From the NCBI GenBank assembly GCA_964371145.1, contig CAYJKO010000006.1:1-42381 (forward strand): DNA of 42,381 bases, given 5' to 3'. Within the stretch, counting starts at the first letter, position 1, and each line of letters begins with the position of its first letter. Shown here in pieces: positions 26,784-34,875 of this stretch. Source of the DNA: CAUTNA01 sp964371145. Lineage in GTDB: Bacteria > Pseudomonadota > Alphaproteobacteria > Rs-D84. The notes beneath the pieces are model-generated. The model saw nothing but the letters and a program-made list of their open reading frames with translations, was not told where the DNA came from and did not search any database. The position numbers and the translations under genes are program-made.

Positions 26784-28103
26784 TTAATCGTATGGATTTT
26801 CAGATTTTTTATATTCTATGACAATCGGTAATTGTTCCCAATTTAATATTTTCGCCAACCCACGACGCAGATATCTGGTATAGCTTTCTGGGATATCAGA
26901 CGCGCCGCCCACGTTAATTAAAATGCGCATAGGATGCAAACCAATTTGCGTTGCAAATTTAATTTTCATAGGACGTTTTAATCTGGACAAAGGCGGTTGA
27001 CGATGTTCCATTAATTTTTCCAAAGAACGATTTATCAAACTGGTCGGCGCGCGAGAATTTGATATATCCCATAATTCATAAATACGTTTAAATAAATTTT
27101 TAACACCCGAACCCGTTTCTGCGGACAAAGCCAAAATCATCGGTTTAATAATTTGATGAAATGAATTTTTAAATTGATGTTTTAATTTCAATAAAATCGC
27201 ATCACGTTCGTTTTCATGTATCAAATCCCATTTGTTTAATGCTACGCATAAAATTTTACCGGAATCATAAATACGTGCCGCGATACTTAACGCTTGGTTT
27301 TCAATATCGCGTGTTGCGTCTATGAACAAAATTACAACATTTGATTTTTCAATCGCATCCAAAGATTTCAATGCAGACAAAGTTTCAACATCATCTGTCA
27401 CACCAGATTTTCTGCGTAATCCGGCTGTATCCATCAAAATAATATCACGACCATAGAAATTTACAGGAATTTTAACTGTATCGCGGGTTATTCCCGGTTC
27501 GTCTTTTACGATTTGTCTGTTTTCACCCAAGACTTGGTTTATAAAAGTCGATTTCCCAACATTCGGTTGACCCAAGACGGCTATTTTTAATCTTTCTTCT
27601 TTTGCAGGTGCGTCCACTTCGTTACAATATTTTTCAATAAATGCATATATATCTTCGAATCCGCGTTTGTGTTCTGCGGCAATAGATACCGGCGCACCGA
27701 ACCCCAATTTATAAAATTCATTTGTATCCGACAAACGTTTTGCCGATTCGCATTTGTTTACTAATAATAAAATCGGAGCTTTTGTTTTACGTTTAACCAG
27801 ACGCGCCCAATCCAAATCTTCGGGCATTAATCCGACACGGCCGTCAACCACAAACAATATCATATCCGCGGACATTAATGCGCCCATCGCCATTGTTGTT
27901 GAATCAGCAGCGATTCCGATTTTTTCTTTTTCCAAACCCGCAGTATCCAGTATTTCTGCGTCATACCCACGAACACGACCCGCAACAACGTCTCTTGTCA
28001 CCCCCGGTCTGTCATGAACAATCGCATCACGAGAATTCGTTAATGCGTTAAACAAAGTTGATTTACCCGTGTTCGGGCGTCCTACTATACAAATTTTTTT
28101 CAT
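26784..28103 (-). CDS. der: Ribosome-biogenesis GTPase Der (EngA)
   Basis: Der has two GTPase domains in tandem and is needed for 50S subunit maturation. From the ATG at 28103 it is 439 residues. Domain 1 has GRPNTGKST and DTAGLE, domain 2 has GQPNVGKST, DTAGLRRK and NKWD, and a C-terminal KH-like domain (about 350-430) ends with EQLPIVIEYKKS. An in-frame ATG at 28115 would add four residues; neither start has a clear ribosome site, but the family normally begins three to six residues before the first GRPN. In other alphaproteobacteria der follows the YfgM-like/bamB pair; here those genes lie 2.6 kb away on the other strand. Confidence 0.95.
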   Translation of the reverse strand: MKKICIVGRPNTGKSTLFNALTNSRDAIVHDRPGVTRDVVAGRVRGYDAEILDTAGLEKEKIGIAADSTTMAMGALMSADMILFVVDGRVGLMPEDLDWARLVKRKTKAPILLLVNKCESAKRLSDTNEFYKLGFGAPVSIAAEHKRGFEDIYAFIEKYCNEVDAPAKEERLKIAVLGQPNVGKSTFINQVLGENRQIVKDEPGITRDTVKIPVNFYGRDIILMDTAGLRRKSGVTDDVETLSALKSLDAIEKSNVVILFIDATRDIENQALSIAARIYDSGKILCVALNKWDLIHENERDAILLKLKHQFKNSFHQIIKPMILALSAETGSGVKNLFKRIYELWDISNSRAPTSLINRSLEKLMEHRQPPLSRLKRPMKIKFATQIGLHPMRILINVGGASDIPESYTRYLRRGLAKILNWEQLPIVIEYKKSENPYD

Positions 28104-28170
28104 AATTTTTTCCATTGATTATTGTTATATTATAAAGCAAAATTATAAATAATCAAATCGGAGTTTAAAA

Positions 28171-28767
28171 ATGTTCAAAAAAATAAGAAATTGGCCAAAA
28201 CAAATCAAAGATATATTTACCCAACCGAAACGTTATTTTTCAAAAATCGTGGTTGATGGCGATTTAGACGAACCTATGTTGCGTGCTTTTTTATACGGTT
28301 TATTGGGCGGAATAATTGTTTTTGTTTTAAATTTAATTGGTGGCGCGCCCATTACAATTGAATCCATTTTCACAGCATTGATAATTGTCCCTGTTGCTGC
28401 GGTGACGGTTTTATTCTTGTCGGGCGGAATGTTGATGTTGGTATCAGAAATAACAGGCGGCGAACGTGATTGGGAAATAGCCATAAAAAGTTTGGCTTCT
28501 ATTTTCTTTGTATATCCATTGATTTTGGCGATTAATGCATTGGCATTTAATTGTGCATCACTGTGGTTAATCAGTTTGATTGTGGATGGATACATATTAT
28601 TTTTATTCTATAACATCGCACTGTATTGTATGAAAGGCAAAAGACACAATGTATTAGCGTCTATCATAGCATTAGGATTTTTGTTATTATGCATTTATTT
28701 AACAGATTTTTCCGATTTTTGGTTGGGAATAAAAAATGCAGACGCAGCTTTGAAATGCTTGATATAA
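28171..28767 (+). CDS. Yip1-like integral membrane protein
   Basis: 198 residues with an amphipathic basic start (FKKIRNWPKQIKDIFTQPKRYFSKI), a pattern common in bacterial Yip1-domain proteins, and then about five transmembrane helices (near 41-58, 65-93, 107-122, 127-150, 160-178). The function of the bacterial family is unknown. CGGAG lies 9 nt upstream of the ATG. It is transcribed alone, diverging from der, and ends in a terminator. The Yip1 call rests on length, helix number and the N-terminal segment and is moderate. Confidence 0.6.
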   Translation: MFKKIRNWPKQIKDIFTQPKRYFSKIVVDGDLDEPMLRAFLYGLLGGIIVFVLNLIGGAPITIESIFTALIIVPVAAVTVLFLSGGMLMLVSEITGGERDWEIAIKSLASIFFVYPLILAINALAFNCASLWLISLIVDGYILFLFYNIALYCMKGKRHNVLASIIALGFLLLCIYLTDFSDFWLGIKNADAALKCLI

Positions 28768-28770
28768 AAC

Positions 28771-28797
28771 AACGCCCGATTGGGCGTTATTTTTTTT
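28771..28797. terminator. Terminator shared by the Yip1-like gene and the porin gene
   Basis: The stem AACGCCC-GATT-GGGCGTT is followed by eight T on the plus strand, right after the Yip1-like stop. It overlaps the stop of the converging porin gene by two bases. The hairpin is identical to that after fabZ. Confidence 0.9.
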
Positions 28798-29812
28798 AAA
28801 ATTTATATCTGATTCCAGATGATAAAAATGGACTGTCAACAGAATAACCACCAGACATCCACACATCCCAATCTTTGTTGAATTTATAACGTAATGATCC
28901 TATTACTGAATTATATCTGTCACCGCCCGTTTTAAATATGGTTGTATCCGAATATAAATACGATACAGATGCGCTGAAACTTAATAAATCGTAACTGATA
29001 CCGCCGCCTGCGACCAAACCGTCTTTTGGGGCCGGATTAATTAAATCTTTGTCATAAATTAAATTCGCGATGGCTGAAAACATAAAACTGTTGTATTGAA
29101 TATTTACGCCACCCGCAACTTGCGCCCGCCAATCGGCCGTCAAAGAATTACCCGTATAATCAGATTTATACCCCGTCGGAGAATCTACATATGACAAACT
29201 CAAAGAATATGCGGTTTTTGTTTTGCCGAACGAATCTTTATATTTCCACGCCCCATCTATTTCAAAATTGCTGTTATCGCCATTTGACACAGAAATCCCG
29301 TACATAGAATCTCCGATTTTCGGCAACACATAATTTATACGTGCGCTATACTCTGCATTGTTTAAATTGATATTATCAATATATGGACCGTTTGGATCGA
29401 TTTTATCATAAAATATCGGGGTATTATTAATTCTTAACCCACCAACATCTGGCAATCCCAAACCCATTTTTGTCGCAACAGAATCTGTTATTCCAATTTC
29501 GATTCGTCCGAATTTATTGCTTTGATAAAATCCATACAGTTCATTTATATATTCATCTTCTGACACGGACAATTCGTCCACGGAATAAACGGCCGCCAAT
29601 TTATCAGAATTATTCATTTCATATGATAATTCTGCGCGCACCGCATAATCACCCAGAAAAGCATTATCAGACGTTGTTTTATTTGATAAAAAACCACCCG
29701 CCGTTCCATAACCTGATATTTTTAAATTAATATCATTATATTTATAATCAATTGCGTGTGCCGGCACAATTAAAGCAACCGCAATTAAAGATACTGATAT
29801 TCTTTTAATCAT
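28796..29812 (-). CDS. Porin-like outer-membrane beta-barrel
   Basis: 338 residues with a signal peptide (about 1-20, ending AHA). The mature chain is a series of amphipathic beta strands with Gly/Tyr turns (ISGYGTAGGF, FGRIEIGITDS, and so on) and ends SSGIRYKF, a C-terminal Phe typical of BAM substrates. Sequence style and length fit general trimeric porins of the alphaproteobacterial type. Its ATG overlaps the rpoH stop by 4 nt (ATGA), and the strong ribosome site AGGAGAGGG lies inside the end of rpoH. The porin is thus co-translated with the heat-shock sigma factor. Confidence 0.8.
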   Translation of the reverse strand: MIKRISVSLIAVALIVPAHAIDYKYNDINLKISGYGTAGGFLSNKTTSDNAFLGDYAVRAELSYEMNNSDKLAAVYSVDELSVSEDEYINELYGFYQSNKFGRIEIGITDSVATKMGLGLPDVGGLRINNTPIFYDKIDPNGPYIDNINLNNAEYSARINYVLPKIGDSMYGISVSNGDNSNFEIDGAWKYKDSFGKTKTAYSLSLSYVDSPTGYKSDYTGNSLTADWRAQVAGGVNIQYNSFMFSAIANLIYDKDLINPAPKDGLVAGGGISYDLLSFSASVSYLYSDTTIFKTGGDRYNSVIGSLRYKFNKDWDVWMSGGYSVDSPFLSSGIRYKF

Positions 29813-30717
29813 AATCCCTCTCCTTTTGTGTCGGCCAAGATTGCCGACTTTAATTTTTCATATGCACGTTCTTCTATTTGTCTGATTCTTTCGCGTGACA
29901 CACCATATTTTTGCGACAAAGATTCCAAAGTTCTGACCGGTTCTTGCAATCGTCTTGCGTACAAAATTTCACGATCTCTTTCTGGTAGATTTAACAAATG
30001 TTTTGCAATTAATTTATGCCCTTTTGTTTGATATTCTTGTTTTTCATAAGTCTCTTCTACGCTGCCTTTGTTGTCTGATAAATTGGACAGCATATCTGTT
30101 TCACCTTCCCCCCCCATTGGCGCATTCAAAGATAAATCACGTGCACCCACACGGGCCGACATTTTAACAACATCTTTTTCTGGGACATCCAAATATTTTG
30201 CAACATCTGCGACTTGGTCGATTGTCATATTATTATTTAAAATGCCCAATGCTTTTTTAGCCCGAGACAGATTAAAGAATACTTTTTTTTGATTTGCGGA
30301 TGTTCCGATTTTAACCATCGACCAATTGTTTAAAATATTTTCATAAATTTCTGCTTTTACCCAAAACATTGCATATGTTGAAAATCTGAAACCGCGTTCC
30401 GGATCAAATTTTTGCACGGCTTGCATTAACCCCATATTTCCACTGGCTATTAAATCGCCAACCGGTATTCCATAATTTTTAAAATCATACGCAACGGATA
30501 CCACCAAACGCAAATGAGATGATATTAATTTTTCAGCCGCCGATTCATCTTTTTCATTCAACCATTTTGTGGCGTATTCATATTCTTCTTCCTGAGACAG
30601 AATTGGGAATTTTAACACATTGCGTATATATTGTTCCAAACCCGATTCGTCGCTGACTCCGCGGGTAACCATCAGGCTGGTATTTTCTGATAAAGTATTC
30701 TTGATTTGTTTCGTCAT
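29809..30717 (-). CDS. rpoH: RNA polymerase sigma-32 factor RpoH
   Basis: RpoH directs transcription of heat-shock chaperone and protease genes. 302 residues from the ATG at 30717. Region 2 has DLIASGNMGLMQAVQKFDPERGFRFSTYAMFWVKAEI, the RpoH box reads NQKKVFFNL (residues 142-150; E. coli QRKLFFNL), and region 4 ends YGVSRERIRQIEERAYEKL. A longer frame from 30846 has no support because 30717 follows a promoter and gives the family N terminus. TAGTAT ends 7 nt before this ATG, and no ribosome site is present, so the mRNA looks leaderless; the 5'-UTR thermosensor known in E. coli could not exist in such a transcript. Confidence 0.93.
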   Translation of the reverse strand: MTKQIKNTLSENTSLMVTRGVSDESGLEQYIRNVLKFPILSQEEEYEYATKWLNEKDESAAEKLISSHLRLVVSVAYDFKNYGIPVGDLIASGNMGLMQAVQKFDPERGFRFSTYAMFWVKAEIYENILNNWSMVKIGTSANQKKVFFNLSRAKKALGILNNNMTIDQVADVAKYLDVPEKDVVKMSARVGARDLSLNAPMGGEGETDMLSNLSDNKGSVEETYEKQEYQTKGHKLIAKHLLNLPERDREILYARRLQEPVRTLESLSQKYGVSRERIRQIEERAYEKLKSAILADTKGEGL

Positions 30718-30729
30718 AGCTTTTATACT
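30701..30729 (+). promoter_or_regulatory. Promoter of the YfgM-like/bamB operon
   Basis: TTGATT (30701-30706), a 17-bp spacer and TATACT (30724-30729) give a good pair that begins inside the rpoH coding sequence and overlaps the divergent rpoH promoter. The leader is about 35 nt, with AGGAG before the ATG at 30771. Confidence 0.7.
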
Positions 30730-30753
30730 ATAACAATAAATCAAATTTATCAA
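30725..30753 (-). promoter_or_regulatory. rpoH promoter, leaderless arrangement
   Basis: On the minus strand TTGATA (30753-30748), a 17-bp spacer and TAGTAT (30730-30725) end 7 nt before the rpoH ATG. The -10 overlaps that of the divergent operon, so polymerases at the two promoters should exclude each other. Confidence 0.6.
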
Positions 30754-30770
30754 TACAGGAGAATAGTCAC

Positions 30771-31421
30771 ATGGCAAATATGTTATCCAGACACAAAAAA
30801 CCGGCACAGCCAAAGAAAACACGTCAAGATCACGCAGAAGACGCATTGTATCGTGAAGTTTGGGAAGATGTTAACAACGAAAAAACACAAGAATTTTTAA
30901 AAAAATATTCTAAAATTATTATTTCAATCGTAATTGGAATTATGATTTTGGTTGTGGGTGCGCAAATTGTTTCCAGACAAATGACATCAAATCGCATCGC
31001 AATGGCAGAAAATTATGAAATGGCTGTGAATAATATGGACGCAACCGCTTTGTTAAATTTGGCAAAAAATCATTCTAATTCAACATCTGATTTGGCGATG
31101 TTCCAATCTTGGATGTTAGATAAAAATAATGACACTTTGAAAATTTTATCTGAAAACGCAGACACAAAAGATTTCCGCGATTTAGCAACATTGCATTTGG
31201 CCATGATAAATGGTGACGATATGACGGCGGATGAAATGATAAAATTTTTAAAACCATTGAACACTTTGAAATCACCTTTTTATTATAATGCAGCATTAAT
31301 AATTGCTCAAAAATATATTGCGGATGGAGACAAAAAATCAGCCGACATTTGGTTGGATAAAATCATTTCTGATAAATATGCACCATCAATCGTTTCTGCA
31401 AATGCATCTGCTTTGAAATAA
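30771..31421 (+). CDS. YfgM-like TPR membrane protein
   Basis: 216 residues: a basic cytoplasmic start, then DALYREVWEDVNNEKTQEFLKKY, a transmembrane helix (about 48-66) and a helical periplasmic domain of TPR type. This is the order of YfgM/TPR_21 proteins, whose N-terminal REVxED segment is characteristic in alphaproteobacteria. YfgM works with PpiD near the Sec translocon. It precedes a BamB-like gene by 9 nt, the usual pairing. AGGAG is the ribosome site. Confidence 0.75.
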   Translation: MANMLSRHKKPAQPKKTRQDHAEDALYREVWEDVNNEKTQEFLKKYSKIIISIVIGIMILVVGAQIVSRQMTSNRIAMAENYEMAVNNMDATALLNLAKNHSNSTSDLAMFQSWMLDKNNDTLKILSENADTKDFRDLATLHLAMINGDDMTADEMIKFLKPLNTLKSPFYYNAALIIAQKYIADGDKKSADIWLDKIISDKYAPSIVSANASALK

Positions 31422-31430
31422 GGATTTTTA

Positions 31431-32159
31431 ATGAAAAAATTTGGATACCTTTTTTTAATTCCAGCAATCGCATTATCTGGATGTGACAAATCTGACCCAA
31501 TTTTACCGGGGGACAGAACGTCCATTTTTGAAAATGAAGAATTACAGTTTTCTGACAAAAAAATCACCGATTTACCGGCCAATTCGATAAAAAATGAAAA
31601 TAATAACTGTAATTTTACTCTGGATAATAAAAACAATATTTGGCGTGGAAAAACAAAAATTCATTCTGGATTTGCAACAAATGATTTCGTAGATACAATA
31701 AAAAAACCAATATGTGATAACGGATATGTTTTTGCCGGTTTAACAACGGGCGATTTGATAAAAATAAATCCGATTACAAAAAAAACGGTTTGGTCCGCAC
31801 AAATTTACAGCGATTCGAACATAACAGGGGGCGCATCCATTTTGGACATAGTTGCACCGATTGTTATTCTGGATAAATATGTTTATGTCGCAGGATTAGG
31901 AAATGCAATTTGCAAAATATCTACATCGTCTGGAAATAAAATTTGGTGTAATCCAATCAGCATATCAGATGAATTCATTGTTACAAAAAATGTAACATTT
32001 GCAAAAGATATAAATAACACATTATATGCAATCAATAATGCAAATGGCAAAATCCATTGGATGATTGATACAGATTCTGACGATAAAATATCATATTCTG
32101 ATTATAAAATTATGATTGATGGTGATGAATATGATGCATATACAGGATCGCAATTATAA
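31431..32159 (+). CDS. bamB: BamB-like lipoprotein, unusually short
   Basis: BamB is the beta-propeller lipoprotein of the outer-membrane barrel assembly machine. This protein has the lipobox LSGC (Cys18), the alphaproteobacterial-type start ILPGDRTSIFEN, and PQQ-like blades (GLTTGDLIKINPITKKTVWSAQI, VYVAGLGNAICKISTSSGNKIWC, LYAINNANGKIHWMID). With 242 residues it is little more than half the usual 380-400 and has room for about four blades rather than eight. The reading frame ends at a normal stop followed by a terminator, so it is not an obvious frameshift. AAGGA precedes the ATG. Confidence 0.75.
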   Translation: MKKFGYLFLIPAIALSGCDKSDPILPGDRTSIFENEELQFSDKKITDLPANSIKNENNNCNFTLDNKNNIWRGKTKIHSGFATNDFVDTIKKPICDNGYVFAGLTTGDLIKINPITKKTVWSAQIYSDSNITGGASILDIVAPIVILDKYVYVAGLGNAICKISTSSGNKIWCNPISISDEFIVTKNVTFAKDINNTLYAINNANGKIHWMIDTDSDDKISYSDYKIMIDGDEYDAYTGSQL

Positions 32160-32186
32160 AAAAAATCCCCATTTGGGGATTTTTTA
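32159..32186. terminator. Bidirectional terminator between bamB and the infB operon
   Basis: AAAAATCCCC and GGGGATTTTT form a stem around ATTT, with an A run upstream and a T run downstream. It overlaps the bamB stop and lies next to the stop of the converging gene at 32184. Confidence 0.9.
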
Positions 32187-32477
32187 TTTAGTTTTATTTA
32201 AATATAAATTTAAATAAGATGATATTTGTTTGTTTTTAATACCAGCCAATTGATTTTTTACAAATTCTGGCTTTAAATGAATCGAAGTAGACGGACTTTC
32301 ACATAAAATTTCAACCCTTTCTATTACTTCGAATTCAATTGCATCACAAAACAAAGCTTCTATAAAAGGTGCCTTATCTGTTACATAATCAATTTTACCC
32401 ATTAATAAATCAATGTGTTTTGCTTCACGTTGCTTCATTTCATAAGCTTTCCATAAATCCAGTTGTACAGATTTCAT
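32184..32477 (-). CDS. Small protein of unknown function downstream of infB
   Basis: 97 residues, no signal peptide or transmembrane segment, mixed alpha/beta by composition, with two Cys. It occupies the slot where rbfA normally follows infB, but shows none of the RbfA motifs, so RbfA is not claimed. AGAGGAAAC is a good ribosome site and the gap to infB is 16 nt, so it should be the last gene of the nusA operon. No family recognised. Confidence 0.65.
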   Translation of the reverse strand: MKSVQLDLWKAYEMKQREAKHIDLLMGKIDYVTDKAPFIEALFCDAIEFEVIERVEILCESPSTSIHLKPEFVKNQLAGIKNKQISSYLNLYLNKTK

Positions 32478-32493
32478 CTGTTTCCTCTTTTAT

Positions 32494-34854
32494 TTATAAT
32501 TTAACTTTGATTTCTTCGACTTCGTAACATTCTACGCGGTCGCCTTCTTTCAAATCATTATATTTATCAAAACTCATACCGAATTCGGATCCGTTTTGAA
32601 CTTCTTTTGCTTCATTTTTTTCACGTTTCAGCAAACCGATTTTACCGTCATATATAACAACGTTATTACGCAACAAGCGAACAAACGCGTCTTTTTTAAT
32701 AACGCCTTCGGTTACACGACAACCCGCAACGCGAGTCCCTTTGCCAACTGTAAACAATTGTAAAACGTCTGCGTATCCGATAAATGTTTCGCGGCGTTCT
32801 GGTGCCAATTTACCAGACAAGATTTCTTTTACTTCGTCTGTGATACGGTAAACCACACTGTGATATCTGATATCTACGCTGTTGTTGCGCGCCATATCAC
32901 GAACAGAAGAATCCGCACGAACATTAAATGCAATTACCAAAGCGGATGACGCACCCGCCAATCTTATATCACCTTCGGTTATTTGACCAACACCGGATGA
33001 TAATATTTCAATACCGGCCTTGTCCGAATTAACGTCACGCAACATATCTGATATAGCCTCGACAGATCCTTGTGTATCTGCACGCAGAACAATTGGTAAA
33101 ATCATTTTTTTATTATCATCGCGTTTTGCAAACATTTCTTCTATGGAAGAACGTTTGGCTGCGTTCGCTTTGTTTTTCGCCAATTCTGCGCGATAGCTTG
33201 CAACTTCGCGAGTTTGGGCATCTGTTTCCATTACGTTTAAATCGTCCCCTGCATTTGGCACAGAATCCAATCCCAATACCATAACAGGTTGGGCCGGCCC
33301 CACAGATTTAACACGTTCACCGAATGAATTAACCAAACCGCGTACACGTCCGAATGTTTCACCAACAACGAACACATCGCCAATTTTCAAAGTACCTTGT
33401 TTTATTAAAACTGTTGCAACAGATCCCAAACCTTTTTCCATTTTAGCTTCGACCACGGATGCAATTGCCGGCATATCTGGATCTGCTTTTAAATCCATCA
33501 TTTCGGCTTGCAAAAGAATTGCTTCTTCTAATTTATCCAACCCGATTTTTTGGGTTGCAGAAATTTCAACAGCTTGGACATCGCCGCCCATTTCTTCTAC
33601 TTGGACCTCTTGTTGTAACAAATCCGTTTTAACACGCATAGGGTTCGCATCTGGCAAATCAATTTTATTGATTGCAACGATGAACGGTACGCCTGCTGCT
33701 CGAATATGACTAATCGCTTCGATTGTTTGAGGCATAATAGAATCATTTGCCGCGACAACCAATACAACGATATCAGCGATTTGAGCCCCACGAGCGCGCA
33801 TAGCTGTAAATGTTTCATGACCTGGTGTATCCAAGAATGTAATTGCTTCGCCGGACTTTGTTTTTACTTCGTACGATGAAATATGTTGAGTAATTCCACC
33901 GGCCTCGCCTGCTACCACATTTGCATTACGGAACGCGTCCAACAGAGACGTTTTACCATGGTCAACGTGTCCCACAACGGTCACAACCGGTGCGCGAGAT
34001 TTTAAATTTTCAGGATTTGGTTCGCGTTCTAAAATATCTGCATACGGTTTAACAACAACGCGTTTAATGGTTGCGCCAAATTCTGTTGCAATTAATTCTG
34101 CGGTGTCTGAATCAATAGATTGGTTCATTGTTACCATCATACCCATTTCCATTAATTTTTTCACAACATTACCGACTTTTTCAGCCATCATTGCCGCCAA
34201 ATCTTTAACAGTTATTGTGTCACCCAATGTAACCAAACGTTCAACCTTTTGAGGGGCTGTGAATGCGGTTTTTGCTTTTTCACGAAAACGACGCAGGGAC
34301 GCTTCTGATCTGCGACGATTTGCGCCACGCAATCCTAATTCTTCGTCATCACCTGTCATAACGATATCATTCAAAGAAATTTTGCCAGATTTTTTGAAAT
34401 CTTTTTTAACAACATTTTTTGTACGAGCATTATTGTCAGATTCACGAACCTGTTGTGATACAGAATTATTTGAAAACACTTTTGCCGGTTTTTGGCTTGC
34501 AGGTTTTACGGATTCCGTTTGAACATTTGCTTTTGCATTATTGTTCAATTGTTCTTTAACCTGTTCATATTCACGATTTTCGCGATCGATTTCAGCCTGT
34601 CTGGCGGCAACGGCTGCCGCGTCGGCGGCTGCGCGTTGTCTTTTTTCTTCTTCGCGTTTTTTTGCAGCGTCTAATACTGCACGTAATTTTTCATCGGCCG
34701 CAGAACCCGCAGCAACAGGTTTGACCGGTTCATCGCGTAATTCTTTGCTGCCAGGAACAACAACGCGTCTGCGTCTTTCAACAAAAACGGCATCGCCCTT
34801 TTTGCTTTGGACCGCGTCCATTGTTACAGATTTTCCAAGTGTCAATGTTGCCAT
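32494..34854 (-). CDS. infB: Translation initiation factor IF-2
   Basis: IF-2 is the GTPase that places initiator tRNA on the 30S subunit and promotes subunit joining. 786 residues. The N-terminal part (about 50-140) is a charged Ala/Lys/Gln-rich coiled stretch, followed by the IF2_N domain (about 215-265). The G domain has GHVDHGKT (295-302), DTPGHE and NKID, and domains II-IV follow, ending YEVEEIKVKL. GGAG precedes the ATG. It follows nusA after 21 nt; the usual ylxR gene between them is missing. Confidence 0.97.
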   Translation of the reverse strand: MATLTLGKSVTMDAVQSKKGDAVFVERRRRVVVPGSKELRDEPVKPVAAGSAADEKLRAVLDAAKKREEEKRQRAAADAAAVAARQAEIDRENREYEQVKEQLNNNAKANVQTESVKPASQKPAKVFSNNSVSQQVRESDNNARTKNVVKKDFKKSGKISLNDIVMTGDDEELGLRGANRRRSEASLRRFREKAKTAFTAPQKVERLVTLGDTITVKDLAAMMAEKVGNVVKKLMEMGMMVTMNQSIDSDTAELIATEFGATIKRVVVKPYADILEREPNPENLKSRAPVVTVVGHVDHGKTSLLDAFRNANVVAGEAGGITQHISSYEVKTKSGEAITFLDTPGHETFTAMRARGAQIADIVVLVVAANDSIMPQTIEAISHIRAAGVPFIVAINKIDLPDANPMRVKTDLLQQEVQVEEMGGDVQAVEISATQKIGLDKLEEAILLQAEMMDLKADPDMPAIASVVEAKMEKGLGSVATVLIKQGTLKIGDVFVVGETFGRVRGLVNSFGERVKSVGPAQPVMVLGLDSVPNAGDDLNVMETDAQTREVASYRAELAKNKANAAKRSSIEEMFAKRDDNKKMILPIVLRADTQGSVEAISDMLRDVNSDKAGIEILSSGVGQITEGDIRLAGASSALVIAFNVRADSSVRDMARNNSVDIRYHSVVYRITDEVKEILSGKLAPERRETFIGYADVLQLFTVGKGTRVAGCRVTEGVIKKDAFVRLLRNNVVIYDGKIGLLKREKNEAKEVQNGSEFGMSFDKYNDLKEGDRVECYEVEEIKVKL

Positions 34855-34875
34855 TTATTTGTCTCCAATTTTGTA

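Noticed and set aside
32184..32477. RbfA assignment for the gene after infB
   Set aside because: Only its position fits; the RbfA sequence motifs are absent.
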